In this document: positions 19,900 to 30,280 of the stretch, piece by piece
How positions within the stretch are numbered: the first letter of the stretch is position 1
Layout: each line of letters begins with the position of its first letter
Assembly (NCBI GenBank): GCA_947627615.1
Contig: CANQWS010000006.1
Span: forward strand, 1 to 64,000
Direction: 5' to 3'
Length of the DNA stretch: 64,000 bases
Origin: an uncultured Muribaculaceae bacterium
GTDB taxonomy: Bacteria > Bacteroidota > Bacteroidia > Bacteroidales > Muribaculaceae
Notes under the pieces: model-generated
Database searches by the model: none
Told to the model about the DNA's origin: nothing
What the model saw: only the letters and a program-made list of their open reading frames with translations
Translations under genes and position numbers: made by a program

Positions 19900-21600
19900 A
19901 TGAAAAAAACTTTGATTCCCTCTCTTTTGATTGCATTCGCTCTGGCTGCGGTTCAGCCTGCAGACGCGGGAGTGAAGATTTCGAAAGAGCAGAAAGAAAC
20001 GTGCAAGGCGCTGAAAAAGCAGCTTAATGTCAAGGATGTGACGCCTTTTGAAAGAACTCCTGAAGCGCCGTACTATCTGGTCAAGACCAAGGACGGCAAA
20101 TTTGGAGCATGCGGGAAGTCCGGTTCCTATATCATTCCAGCGGAATATGAGCAGGTTGTCTATTTTCCGGCTGTCGACGCGGATTACGTAGACGTGCCGG
20201 TCACAGACAGCTACAAGACTATGCGGGTTCCCACCAATCCTACTCCGGCCTATATGTGGGGACTCAAAGAGGACGGGATGAAAGTCTTTGACATCGACGG
20301 AAATCTGAAAACCTCTTTCCCCGAACATTCAGGCCAGTATTTCGGCAATTATTTTTACCTGACCAGTACGCCCATGACCTTCGTCTATCCGGATGAAGCC
20401 AAGATACAGGATCCCTTTAATTTCGCGAGCGTCAGCCTGATCTCGCTTTACCGGTCTCAGGGATTTGCGTCGGGCAGACTTGTCAGAAGTGACGGCACGG
20501 TGGTGATTCCCAAAGTTGACCACGGCCAGATTGTGGACAAGAACCCCTACGTGGTATATTCATACGTCAATGACTCCGGTAACGACAATTTCGGCATGAA
20601 GGTCATCACCGACAGCCCCGTAACCGTGGCACCCAATTCCCAGGATTATCTCTTTTTCGACAACAAGTGGGTCAATATCGGCGATAAGGTCCGGTTCATA
20701 TCCGAGATACCGGCCGAATACTATGGATTGAGATGTTACGGGGGAGAGTGGGCCGTCAAATTGCGTCCTACCGACTTGCTTGAAACGACATACGTTCCGT
20801 CCGAATCTAAGGCGGCTGTGATCCGTGACCCGGGCGAGGCTTTTTATGCGTCGAGGAAGTATGACGACGTGCTTGCCTACTATTCCGATGAAGGCCTTGA
20901 TGCTCCGTGGGCATCGTTTTATTCCGCAATGGTCCTGTATGAGAAGAGTATCGACTCGCAGTTCCGGTTCAACAACATTGTGACTGCGATGGAAAACGGT
21001 TCGGGACTTCCCAGAAACGAAGCCGGTGTGATAAGCGACGTCAACACTCTCCGTCAGATGCTGACCATGTCCGGGAATCTTTTTGACAGATACATTCAGT
21101 CAGGCGATCAGGAATTCCTGAACACGGCCCGGGAAAACAAGGAACAGGTGGACTACAGGCTCGGAGAACTCGACAAACAGACGGCCAGGTACAACAAGGT
21201 GCGCGATCATGCGGCGCAGGTCACCTCTCAGGCCGAGATGCAGCAGGCGCAGTACATGAATGCCCTTCTCGGAATTTTCTCACAATGCCTGTCGTCAGCG
21301 GTTTCGGGGTCATCGGGTCGCTCTTCGGGAGCTGCCGCAAGTTCCGCTCCGGCCTCGTTCTCCAAATCCTCGCCGTCATCGGCCTCAGCCGACAACTCTG
21401 ACCGGAAGGCTTTCCTGAAAGGACAGATAGCGGACTGGAAGAACAAGCTGAAGAAAGCCGAGCGCTCCTACGAGCAGGCCATGTCGTCGGGCGATGATTC
21501 ATGGCAGAAGAAGAAAGTCCTTGAATCGAAGCAAAACACCATTGACGAGTGTGCCAACATGATCCGCCAGTATGAATCGGAACTGAATTCACTGAAATAA
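19900..21600 (+). CDS. Secreted hypothetical protein: WG-like N-terminal region, Ser/Ala-rich linker, C-terminal coiled coil
   Basis: Signal peptide MKKTLIPSLLIAFALAAVQPADA; YYLVKTKDGKFGACGKSGSYIIPAEYEQV; Ser-rich linker; charged helical C-terminus. TATATTTG at about 19856. Confidence 0.6.
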   Translation: MKKTLIPSLLIAFALAAVQPADAGVKISKEQKETCKALKKQLNVKDVTPFERTPEAPYYLVKTKDGKFGACGKSGSYIIPAEYEQVVYFPAVDADYVDVPVTDSYKTMRVPTNPTPAYMWGLKEDGMKVFDIDGNLKTSFPEHSGQYFGNYFYLTSTPMTFVYPDEAKIQDPFNFASVSLISLYRSQGFASGRLVRSDGTVVIPKVDHGQIVDKNPYVVYSYVNDSGNDNFGMKVITDSPVTVAPNSQDYLFFDNKWVNIGDKVRFISEIPAEYYGLRCYGGEWAVKLRPTDLLETTYVPSESKAAVIRDPGEAFYASRKYDDVLAYYSDEGLDAPWASFYSAMVLYEKSIDSQFRFNNIVTAMENGSGLPRNEAGVISDVNTLRQMLTMSGNLFDRYIQSGDQEFLNTARENKEQVDYRLGELDKQTARYNKVRDHAAQVTSQAEMQQAQYMNALLGIFSQCLSSAVSGSSGRSSGAAASSAPASFSKSSPSSASADNSDRKAFLKGQIADWKNKLKKAERSYEQAMSSGDDSWQKKKVLESKQNTIDECANMIRQYESELNSLK

Positions 21601-21631
21601 ACGGTCCGGACAGCAATGCCGCCCGGACCGT
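21601..21631 (+). terminator. Hairpin directly after the stop codon (ACGGTCCGG / CCGGACCGT), possible terminator
   Basis: 9-bp perfect stem; no clear T-tract follows. Confidence 0.45.
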
Positions 21632-21658
21632 CGGAAAAATATGATTAAAGGTGGTGCT

Positions 21659-21935
21659 TCAGAGCGCTACCTTTTTTACTGCCGTTCCGGCTTTGACTAT
21701 GTAAATGCCGCCGGCAAGCTCAACTGAAACCTCGGCCGAGGCATTGAGGCTGCCATGATAGAGGCATATTCCGGCTATGGAGTAAACGGCTGTACTCCGA
21801 GGCTGCGGCCAAGGAGAATGTTGTCGCTGGTTGCGGGTTCGCTGTAGACAACACCGTCGGTGGCCACAACCTGATAGTTGTAGATGTTCATCGAGGGGAT
21901 GGTGTTTTTCTGACAAAATGCCATTCATTTTGCCT
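21659..21935 (-). pseudogene. Frameshifted remnant of a FN3-like plus C-terminal sorting-domain (T9SS-like) protein
   Basis: One frame reads MNIYNYQVVATDGVVYSEPATSDNILLGRSLGVQPFTP-stop; the adjacent frame continues TAVYSIAGICLYHGSLNASAEVSVELAGGIYIVKAGTAVKKVAL-stop. Confidence 0.7.
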
Positions 21936-21988
21936 AAAACCGTTCTGTTGTCAAAACGGCGACAAACGGCGCATCGGGCGCCGGAAGA

Positions 21989-22020
21989 TTTGGCTGTAAT
22001 GGAATGATTTGCTATATTTG
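21989..22020 (+). promoter_or_regulatory. Bacteroidetes-type promoter TTTG-N20-TATATTTG for the aminopeptidase C gene
   Basis: TTTG 21989-21992, TATATTTG 22013-22020, 20-nt spacer, 26 nt upstream of the ATG. Confidence 0.75.
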
Positions 22021-22046
22021 CAGAAACCAATCGCTGTCAATGCATT

Positions 22047-23447
22047 ATGATTTTCAAAAGAATCCTTATAGTCCTTGCCGGTATGGCTGTAGCCGCCGGC
22101 AGTTTTGCCGCCGATAAGGGCGGAATCAGTGCCGAAATGATGGAGCGGCTGCGCTCGTCGTACAAAAACACCCCGTCGGACCGCGCCATCCGTAATGCGA
22201 TGGGTGCCACTTCGATTGACAAACTCGCGGCCAATGCCGACGTCAGCTCCCGTCCGGCCGACGCCAAAATGAGCCACAGGGTCAAGAGCAGCGGCATAAC
22301 CGACCAGAAATCGTCGGGACGGTGCTGGCTTTTCACCGGCCTCAACGTGCTGCGCTCGCAGATGATGGCAAAGCACCATCTGCCGGAGCTGAAACTCTCG
22401 CAGAACTATAACTTTTTCTATGACCAGCTGGAGAAATCCAATCTGTTCCTGCAGTCCATCATAGCCACGGCTTCCGATCCGATGGACGACCGCCGCGTGC
22501 AGTGGCTGTTCCAGAATCCGCTGAGCGACGGCGGCCAGTACACCGGTCTGAGCGACAATATAATGAAATACGGTGTGGTCCCCGCCGAAGTGATGGGTGA
22601 ATCATTCAGCGCCAACAACACCTCGCGCCTGCGGTCGCTCATAAGCCTCAAACTCCGCGAGGACGGCCTGAAACTGCGCTCCATGGCCGCCGGCGGCGCA
22701 TCGAAAAAACAGCTCGAAAGCACCCGCGAAGAGATGCTGACGGAGGTGTACCGCATGCTGGCCCTCGCCCTCGGAGTGCCGCCCACGGAATTCACCTGGA
22801 CCCGACGCGATGCCTCGGGCAAGGCCGTTGACACGCGCACCTACACTCCGCAGCAGTTCTACCGGGAATATGCCGGAAACGACCTCAAGGGCGATTATGT
22901 AATGCTGATGAACGACCCCACCCGGCCTTATCATGCCCTCTACGAGATTGACCTTGACCGCCACAGCTATGACGGGGAGAACTGGACCTACATCAATCTG
23001 CCCATGGAGGAAATCAAGGCCATGGCGATAGAATCGATAAAGGACAGCGCGATGATGTATTTCTCATGTGACGTGGGCAAATTTTTTGACCGCGAGCGCG
23101 GAGTGCTTGACCTCGACAACTTTGACTACGCATCGCTCATGGGCACGGAATTCGGCATGAACAAGGCCGACCGCATCCGCACCTACGCCTCAGCCTCGTC
23201 CCACGCCATGACCCTCGTGGGCGTGGACCTCGACGAAGCCGGCAAGCCCCGGCGCTGGCTTGTGGAAAACAGCTGGGGACCGGGAGCCAACGGCGGCCAT
23301 CTCGTCATCACCGACCCCTGGATGGACGAATACATGTTCCGTCTGGTTGTCAACCGGAAATATGTCCCGGCCAAGGTGCTCGACATCCTGAAACAGAAGC
23401 CGGTCATGCTTCCGGCCTGGGACCCGATGTTCGCGCCCGAACTATAG
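22047..23447 (+). CDS. pepC: C1B family aminopeptidase C / bleomycin hydrolase
   Basis: QKSSGRCWLFTGLN active-site Cys, SHAMTLVGVD His, WLVENSWG Asn. Confidence 0.95.
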   Translation: MIFKRILIVLAGMAVAAGSFAADKGGISAEMMERLRSSYKNTPSDRAIRNAMGATSIDKLAANADVSSRPADAKMSHRVKSSGITDQKSSGRCWLFTGLNVLRSQMMAKHHLPELKLSQNYNFFYDQLEKSNLFLQSIIATASDPMDDRRVQWLFQNPLSDGGQYTGLSDNIMKYGVVPAEVMGESFSANNTSRLRSLISLKLREDGLKLRSMAAGGASKKQLESTREEMLTEVYRMLALALGVPPTEFTWTRRDASGKAVDTRTYTPQQFYREYAGNDLKGDYVMLMNDPTRPYHALYEIDLDRHSYDGENWTYINLPMEEIKAMAIESIKDSAMMYFSCDVGKFFDRERGVLDLDNFDYASLMGTEFGMNKADRIRTYASASSHAMTLVGVDLDEAGKPRRWLVENSWGPGANGGHLVITDPWMDEYMFRLVVNRKYVPAKVLDILKQKPVMLPAWDPMFAPEL

Positions 23448-23499
23448 AACACTCCGGCCGGCTGTGGCGTTATAATCCATTGAAAGGAAAGAGACAGCC

Positions 23500-24570
23500 A
23501 TGGCAGCCGAATCAACAAAAACTAATTCCGGGACTTCAGGACTGCGCCGATGGTGCGGTTACGCCATCCGTTTCCTCGTGCCGGCGGCGTTCTCGGCCCT
23601 GCTGGTGGTGTGGCTTTTCCACAAAGTGGATTTCAAATCGGTCAAGGCTCTGATGAGCCACGGCGTGGACTACAGCTGGATTCTGCTGATGATGCTGTTC
23701 ACCGTCCTCAGCCACATAATCCGCGGCTACCGGTGGGGTATGCAGCTCCGGGCTGCCGGAGTGGACTGCGGTTTGCCCGACCTTTGTGCCGCGGTGTTCG
23801 GCAACTATGCCCTGAACCTCGTGGTGCCGCGCATAGGCGAGGTGTGGCGGAGCGCATTTATCTCGCGTAGAAAAAAGGCCCCCTTTTCCACCGTGTTCGG
23901 CACTGTGCTGGGCGACCGTCTTGTGGACGGAGCCACCGTCACGGTGCTCATAGCGCTCACGCTGATTCTCACCCGCGGACCCATTCATGAATTCATTCGC
24001 CATTACCATATCCGGACCGATGTGCTTGACCTTGTCGCCGACCCGGTGACGTGGTGCGTGGTGTTCTCGATAGCCGTGGCGGCATATCTGCTGGCGCGTC
24101 TGGGCCACAAGAGCCGTGCCGTGGCCGACATTGACGGCTGGATGGCAAAAATGTGGCACGGCATAAAGGTCCTTGCCGCCGTCCGTGGCAAAGGGCTGTT
24201 CCTGCTGCTGACGCTCGGAATCTGGATTTGCTATTTCATGCAGGTCTATGTGTGCTTCTTCTCGTTCGATTTCACGCGGGCGCTCGTTGACCGCGCCGGG
24301 TCGGACTACGGTCTCACCGCCGCGCTCGTGGCTTTCGTGTTCAGCACGCTGTCCATGGCCATTCCGTCGAACGGCGGTCTGGGTCCCTGGAATCTCGCCA
24401 TCATCTTCGGGCTGTCGCTGTTCGGAATCTCCAATGCCGAGGGAACGGCCTTCAGTCTCGTGGTGTGGTGCGCCCAGTCACTCATGCTGGTGATACTCGG
24501 CGTGGGCACCGCCATCTACATCTCCGTTACCCGCCGCCGCTGCGCGGCTCAGAATCAGGCGAGAGCCTGA
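23500..24570 (+). CDS. Lysylphosphatidylglycerol synthase TM-region / flippase-like membrane protein
   Basis: Multi-TM; HIIRGYRWGMQLRAAG, NYALNLVVPRIGEVWRSAFISRR, AIPSNGGLGPWNLAI. Confidence 0.8.
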   Translation: MAAESTKTNSGTSGLRRWCGYAIRFLVPAAFSALLVVWLFHKVDFKSVKALMSHGVDYSWILLMMLFTVLSHIIRGYRWGMQLRAAGVDCGLPDLCAAVFGNYALNLVVPRIGEVWRSAFISRRKKAPFSTVFGTVLGDRLVDGATVTVLIALTLILTRGPIHEFIRHYHIRTDVLDLVADPVTWCVVFSIAVAAYLLARLGHKSRAVADIDGWMAKMWHGIKVLAAVRGKGLFLLLTLGIWICYFMQVYVCFFSFDFTRALVDRAGSDYGLTAALVAFVFSTLSMAIPSNGGLGPWNLAIIFGLSLFGISNAEGTAFSLVVWCAQSLMLVILGVGTAIYISVTRRRCAAQNQARA

Positions 24571-25739
24571 CGCAGCTGTTCCATGGCCTTCATGAGGCCG
24601 GCGCGCGGCATCCCAATGTTGAGGCGCATGAATCCTTCGCCTCCGGTGCCGAACATGCTTCCGTCGTTTAGGGCCAGTCCGGCGTCACGGACAAACAGGT
24701 CCACGAGCCCGCTCTGACTCAGCCCCAGACCACGGCAGTCAAGCCACACGAGAAACGAGGCGTCAGGCATCACGGCCTTTATGCCTGGAAGATGTTCCTC
24801 GCAGAAACGCTTCACGGCCAGCGCGTTGCCCTGAAGATACTCCGTCAGCTCGTCGAGCCACTGCGCGCCGTGGGTGTAGGCCGCTTCCGCTCCAATCCAT
24901 GAGGTGAACGACGGCGAAGAGAACTCGTTGACCTCCAGCCACCGGAAGAACGGTTCGCGGAGAGCCGGGTTCCTCACCGCCACCCACGAGCTTTCGAGTC
25001 CGGCTATGTTGAATGTCTTTGACGGAGCGCCGAAAGTGATGCAGGTCTCCGCCGCCTCCGGGCACACCGTGAGAAATGGTATGTGCCGTTTGCCGCCAAG
25101 CATCAGGTCGCCGTGGATTTCATCGGAAATCACAATCACCCCGTATCTGGCCGCCAGACGGGCCACCGAAGCGAGTGTCTCCGCGTCCCACTGTATGCCG
25201 CACGGATTGTGCGGGTTGCACAGAATCATCATGCGCGGACTTCGCGTGGCGAAGATGCGCTCCAGCCCTTCGAGGTCCATCCGGTAGAACGGACCTCCGT
25301 CATCTGACCGCTCAATGAGGGGATTCTCTATGATTTTGCGTCCGTTGCCCTCGGGGACTATGCGGAACGGATGGTAGACGGGCGGCTGAATCACAATGCT
25401 GTCGCCGGGACGGGTGAAGAAATTGACGGCGTAGGCTATGCCGCGCACCACTCCGGGCACGAACGCTATTTCCGAGCGGTCCAGTTCCAGACCGTGGCGC
25501 TCCCTGTTCCACCGCAGGATTGACTGCCAGTAGGATTCAGGCGGGGCGGTGTAGCCGTAGACCGGGTGGCCCATGCGGCGGGAGAGCGCTTCGGCTATCT
25601 CCGGGCAGACACGGAAATCCATGTCGGCCACCCAGAGCGGGACAAGTCCGTCGCAGCCGAAATGCTGCGGCAGCGTATCGTGTTTCACGCAGTCGGTTCC
25701 GCGCCGTTCCACGGCGGAGTCAAAGTCATATTTGGCCAT
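24555..25739 (-). CDS. MalY/PatB-family PLP-dependent C-S lyase / aminotransferase
   Basis: PLWVADMDF, CNPHNPCG, VISDEIHGDLML, APSKTFNIAGLESSW. Confidence 0.93.
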   Translation of the reverse strand: MAKYDFDSAVERRGTDCVKHDTLPQHFGCDGLVPLWVADMDFRVCPEIAEALSRRMGHPVYGYTAPPESYWQSILRWNRERHGLELDRSEIAFVPGVVRGIAYAVNFFTRPGDSIVIQPPVYHPFRIVPEGNGRKIIENPLIERSDDGGPFYRMDLEGLERIFATRSPRMMILCNPHNPCGIQWDAETLASVARLAARYGVIVISDEIHGDLMLGGKRHIPFLTVCPEAAETCITFGAPSKTFNIAGLESSWVAVRNPALREPFFRWLEVNEFSSPSFTSWIGAEAAYTHGAQWLDELTEYLQGNALAVKRFCEEHLPGIKAVMPDASFLVWLDCRGLGLSQSGLVDLFVRDAGLALNDGSMFGTGGEGFMRLNIGMPRAGLMKAMEQLRQALA

Positions 25740-25826
25740 ATCGATTGGATTTTTCCACAAAATTAGAGGTTTTTTTCGTGATATTCATGGATTTTTATTA
25801 AGTTTGTATTCTTAAAAGAAACCTCG

Positions 25827-28112
25827 ATGAGCCAGACACCCAGCAACCTCACACCCGAGCAGGAGGACCGCCTGATTGAAGAAGAATTCGCCGATTTGCT
25901 CCGCGGATATCTCGCCAGTCCCCACCGGAAAAAGGTGGAGATCATAGAGCAGGCCTTCAGGTTTGCCAGAATGGCCCATAAAGGTATCCGACGCCGCTCG
26001 GGAGAACCCTACATTCTCCATCCCATTGCCGTGGCCAAGATAACATCGCAGGAAATAGGACTGGGGTCCACTTCGATATGCGCCGCCCTGCTCCATGACG
26101 TGGTGGAGGACACGGACTACACAGTCGACGACATCCGCCAGCAGTTCGGCCGCAAGATAGCCGAACTTGTCAGTGGGCTCACCAAGATTTCGGGCGGTAT
26201 CTTCGGCGACAAGGCTTCGGCGCAGGCCGAGAACTTCCGCAAACTCCTGCTGACCATGAGCGAGGATATAAGGGTGGTGCTCATCAAGATGGCCGACCGC
26301 CTGCACAACATGCGCACCCTCAGCTCCATGCCCCCGGGCAAGCAGTACAAGATTGCGGGCGAGACCCTCTACATCTACGCCCCGCTGGCCCATCGTCTGG
26401 GACTTTTCCCCATAAAGACCGAGCTTGAGGACCTCAGTTTCAAATACGAGCATCCGGCGGTCTATCAGCGCATCTCGGAACAGATAAAGGAGTCCGAGGC
26501 GCGGCGTCTGGCCGTTTATTCCGATTTTTCCGCGCCTATCAAGAAGCGCCTCGAAGGCATGGGCCTCCAGTACGAGGCCAAGGCCCGCGTGAAATCGGTC
26601 TACTCGATATGGCGCAAGATGGAGACCAAGCACATACCGTTCGAGGAAGTCTATGATCTCTATGCCATGCGCATAATCTTCGAATGTGACGACCAGACGA
26701 AAGAGAAGGCCATCTGCTGGCAGATCTATTCGGCCATAACCGACATTTACCGTCTGCATCCGGAGCGCACCCGTGACTGGATAAGCAACCCCAAGGCCAA
26801 CGGCTATCAGGCCCTGCACCTGACGGTGATGGGCCCCGACGGCAACTGGGTGGAGGTGCAGATCCGTTCCAAGCGCATGGACGAGATAGCCGAAAAAGGC
26901 TTCGCGGCCCATTGGAAATACAAGATAGGCAACGGCGAGGAAGAATCGGAGCTGACCGTGTGGCTGCGTACCATAAAGGATATTCTCGAGGACCCCAACC
27001 CCAACGCGGTGGATTTCCTCGACACCCTCAAACTGAATCTCTTCTCGGCCGAGATAGTGGTGTTCACCCCCAAAGGCGAGCTCGTGACGCTCCCGCAGCA
27101 TGCCACGGTGCTCGACCTGGCCTATCACCTTCACTCCGAGCTCGGCAACCACTGCATAGCCGGAAAGGTGAACCACAAACTCGTGCCGCTGTCCCACCGG
27201 CTGCAGAGCGGCGACCAGGTGGAGGTGCTGACATCCAACAGCCAGAGACCCAAGGCCGAATGGGCCGAATTTCTCGCCACGGCCAAGGCGCGCACCCGGC
27301 TGCGTTCGGCTCTGCGGCGCGAGCAGGCCCCGATTGTGGAGAAGGGCCGACAGATACTTGCCGATTTCCTTGCCGACGGGCAGGTGAAGGAATCCAACGA
27401 GGTGGTGACAAAGATAATGCGCTATTTCCACATAACCACGCGCGAGAAACTCTACTACAAGCTTGGCTCCGAGGAAATAACGCTCGACGGCTATATCCTC
27501 AAGGATTCTCCCAAAACCTCTCCCGGCCTGCTGAAAAAGATATTCCGTATAGGCATAGGGCGGACATCGACGCCGAAACCGTCGGAGCAGACGCCCGATA
27601 TAGTAATCCCTGACAAGATAAACCCCAAGGAGGTCTATGAACTCGAGCTGGAGGACGACAGGCAGAACTTCGTTTTCTCGCCGTGCTGCCATCCCATACC
27701 GGGCGACGATGTCATGGGCTTCATAAACGATGACGGGGCCGTGGAAATCCATGACCTGACATGTCCGCGCGCCCAGGTGCTCAAAGCCACCTACGGACCT
27801 CGCGGTGTGGCCACGCGGTGGAACCGCGTGGAGCGTCCGCTTCCGGCCCTGATTTCAATCGACGGCATAGACCGCCACGGAATCCTTCAGGAACTCACGC
27901 AGCTGATTTCCAATCAGCTGAACATTGATATACGCTCGCTCCACATCGACACTGACAAGGAGGTTTTCCACTGCCGGCTCGGTGTCCTTGTCCGCAATGC
28001 GTCGGCAATCCGGTCGCTCTGCGACGCCGTGGGCAAAATCAACGGCGTCAAGCGTGTGCGCCGAGCGGATTCAGCCGAAACACCCGATAATGTATCACAA
28101 GCCAAATCCTGA
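25827..28112 (+). CDS. RelA/SpoT-family (p)ppGpp synthetase/hydrolase
   Basis: HD hydrolase (ALLHDVVEDT), synthetase region (PKANGYQALHLTVMGPDGNWVEVQIRS), TGS, C-terminal ACT-like domain. Confidence 0.96.
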   Translation: MSQTPSNLTPEQEDRLIEEEFADLLRGYLASPHRKKVEIIEQAFRFARMAHKGIRRRSGEPYILHPIAVAKITSQEIGLGSTSICAALLHDVVEDTDYTVDDIRQQFGRKIAELVSGLTKISGGIFGDKASAQAENFRKLLLTMSEDIRVVLIKMADRLHNMRTLSSMPPGKQYKIAGETLYIYAPLAHRLGLFPIKTELEDLSFKYEHPAVYQRISEQIKESEARRLAVYSDFSAPIKKRLEGMGLQYEAKARVKSVYSIWRKMETKHIPFEEVYDLYAMRIIFECDDQTKEKAICWQIYSAITDIYRLHPERTRDWISNPKANGYQALHLTVMGPDGNWVEVQIRSKRMDEIAEKGFAAHWKYKIGNGEEESELTVWLRTIKDILEDPNPNAVDFLDTLKLNLFSAEIVVFTPKGELVTLPQHATVLDLAYHLHSELGNHCIAGKVNHKLVPLSHRLQSGDQVEVLTSNSQRPKAEWAEFLATAKARTRLRSALRREQAPIVEKGRQILADFLADGQVKESNEVVTKIMRYFHITTREKLYYKLGSEEITLDGYILKDSPKTSPGLLKKIFRIGIGRTSTPKPSEQTPDIVIPDKINPKEVYELELEDDRQNFVFSPCCHPIPGDDVMGFINDDGAVEIHDLTCPRAQVLKATYGPRGVATRWNRVERPLPALISIDGIDRHGILQELTQLISNQLNIDIRSLHIDTDKEVFHCRLGVLVRNASAIRSLCDAVGKINGVKRVRRADSAETPDNVSQAKS

Positions 28113-28114
28113 CC

Positions 28115-30205
28115 ATGAGCAAGCTCAGCAACATAAACTCCAATCTGATTCTCTGGGGCGCGTTCGCCTGTGCGGTCCTGCTGATGTTCTATCTGCGCCC
28201 GACCGTCGACGAGAACCGATACATATATGAAATCAACCGTCCGTGGAACTACAATCTGCTGACGGCGCCATTTGACATTCCGGTGCATCACGACACCATC
28301 TCGGCGCAGGCTATCCGTGACTCTCTGGAAGCCTCGTTCGAACCGGTCTACATGCGTGATGCCGCCAAGGAAAGCCAGATTCTGGCCAAGACAGCTACAA
28401 GACTGCTGCAGAACACCTCGGTGTCGCTCAATGCCGCGCAGCGTTCGCAGGTGCTTGCAAAGTTGCGCGATGTCTATCAGACAGGCGTGATTGAGCTCTC
28501 TGACCTGCCTAAGCATCCTGACAGCACCGTGGTGGCCAACGTGCGCCTTGTCCGCGACGACCAGGCAGAATCCAAGGCCGTCAGAAGTTTCCTCACTCCG
28601 CGTCAGGCCTACGGACGCCTTGACTCCCTCCTTCCCGACAAGACTCTCCACGATGCGGTGGTGTCGGCGCGCATATCCGAGCTGCTTGAGCCCAACATTG
28701 TGCTTGACAGCATCACCACCCGCCGGTTCCGCGAGGAAGCCTACGCCACGGCCCTCGCGCCTATAGGAGTCATACAGCACGGCGAGCGCATTCTCAACCG
28801 CGGCGACATAGTGACCCCGCAGCTCTACACCGTGCTCCATACCTACGAGAGCATGATGGCCGAACGCGGCGGAACCGTCACCAACGGCAATCTCTATCCC
28901 GCCCTCGGAGCGCTGGCCTACATGCTGGTGCTGATGGGAGCGCTGATGCTGTTCATCTATTTCTTCCGCCGTGACTATTTCGAGCGCCTGCCGGTGATGC
29001 TGTTCCTGCTGTCGATAGTGACGCTCTTCACTCTGCTCACCTACGGCATGGACCTGTTCATCCGGTTCGGCATCTATGTGGTGCCGCTGGCCATTGTGCC
29101 GGTTGTGGTACTGGTGTTTCTCGATTCGCGCACAGCTTTCTTCACCGGTATAATAACGGTGTTCCTCTGCTCCACCGTGGCCCAGAACCACTGGGAGTTC
29201 ATCCTGCTGCAGTTCTCGGCCAGTCTGGCCGCCGTGGTTTCCATCAAGGAGCTGTCGAAACGCTCGCAGCTCATCCGCACCTCCATATTCGCTTTCGTGG
29301 CCTACGTGGTCATGTATGCGTCCATAGAGCTGATGACAATGGGCACGTTCAACTCCATGGTGCCGCGCATGCTGGCCGTGCTTGCCATCAATGCGGTGCT
29401 CATCTCGTTCGCCTACTTCCTTATATTTATGGTGGAGAAGATTTTCGGTTTCACCTCGAGGGTGACGCTCGTGGAGCTTGCCGACATCAACCACCCGCTT
29501 CTGCGCGAGCTTTCGGAGGAATGCCCCGGCACCTTCAACCATTCCATGGCTGTGAGCAACCTCGCTTCGGCGGCGGCGTCGAGAATAGGAGCCAATGTGC
29601 AGCTCGTCAGGACCGGAGCGCTCTATCATGACATTGGCAAGGTCAATAATCCGGCCTTCTTCACCGAGAACCAGCATGGCGTCAATCCCCACGACGCGCT
29701 GACCCCGCTGCAGAGCGCCCGCATAGTCATAGGCCATGTGACCGACGGTCTGCGCAAGGCCGAGAAGGCAAAACTGCCGTCGACAATCCGTGACTTCATC
29801 AACCAGCATCACGGCCGCGGCAAGGCCCGCTATTTCTACACCACCTACTGCAACCAGCACCCCGGCGAAGACGTTGACGCCGCGCCGTTCACCTATCCCG
29901 GCCCCAATCCGCAGACGCGCGAGGCCTCGCTGGTGATGATGGCCGATGCCGTGGAGGCTGCGTCGCGTTCGCTGCAGCAGCACACCCCCGAAGCCATTTC
30001 GGCTCTGGTCAACAAGATTATCGACAGCCAGATAGCCGAAGGGCTCCACAACGACTCTCCCATCTCGTTCCGCGACGTGGAGACCGTGAAACAGGTCTTC
30101 GCATCGAGGCTGCGCACCATGTATCACTCCCGCATCTCCTATCCCGAGGCCATCGACAAGTCCGAAAAGACCGACACTCCTGACGGAAAATCGCCTCAGG
30201 CGTGA
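28115..30205 (+). CDS. 7TM-HD family phosphohydrolase (PgpH-like)
   Basis: Extracellular 7TMR-HDED region, multi-TM, HD motifs CPGTFNHSMAVSNLA, LYHDIGKVNNPAFF, FINQHHGRG. Confidence 0.93.
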   Translation: MSKLSNINSNLILWGAFACAVLLMFYLRPTVDENRYIYEINRPWNYNLLTAPFDIPVHHDTISAQAIRDSLEASFEPVYMRDAAKESQILAKTATRLLQNTSVSLNAAQRSQVLAKLRDVYQTGVIELSDLPKHPDSTVVANVRLVRDDQAESKAVRSFLTPRQAYGRLDSLLPDKTLHDAVVSARISELLEPNIVLDSITTRRFREEAYATALAPIGVIQHGERILNRGDIVTPQLYTVLHTYESMMAERGGTVTNGNLYPALGALAYMLVLMGALMLFIYFFRRDYFERLPVMLFLLSIVTLFTLLTYGMDLFIRFGIYVVPLAIVPVVVLVFLDSRTAFFTGIITVFLCSTVAQNHWEFILLQFSASLAAVVSIKELSKRSQLIRTSIFAFVAYVVMYASIELMTMGTFNSMVPRMLAVLAINAVLISFAYFLIFMVEKIFGFTSRVTLVELADINHPLLRELSEECPGTFNHSMAVSNLASAAASRIGANVQLVRTGALYHDIGKVNNPAFFTENQHGVNPHDALTPLQSARIVIGHVTDGLRKAEKAKLPSTIRDFINQHHGRGKARYFYTTYCNQHPGEDVDAAPFTYPGPNPQTREASLVMMADAVEAASRSLQQHTPEAISALVNKIIDSQIAEGLHNDSPISFRDVETVKQVFASRLRTMYHSRISYPEAIDKSEKTDTPDGKSPQA

Positions 30206-30280
30206 AAAATAGGTCACGCGGCCGTCATTTCCCGGGCCATACGCGTTATAAGTCTATAATCTACCGAAAATATTCAAGTC

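Noticed and set aside
25812-27752. 646-aa minus-strand ORF
   Set aside because: Antisense to RelA/SpoT, which has all expected domains; no signal peptide or motif in the antisense product.
27914-30217. 767-aa minus-strand ORF
   Set aside because: Lies antisense to the clear 7TM-HD phosphohydrolase; its His/Arg-rich composition has no recognisable motifs, consistent with an open frame opposite biased codons.
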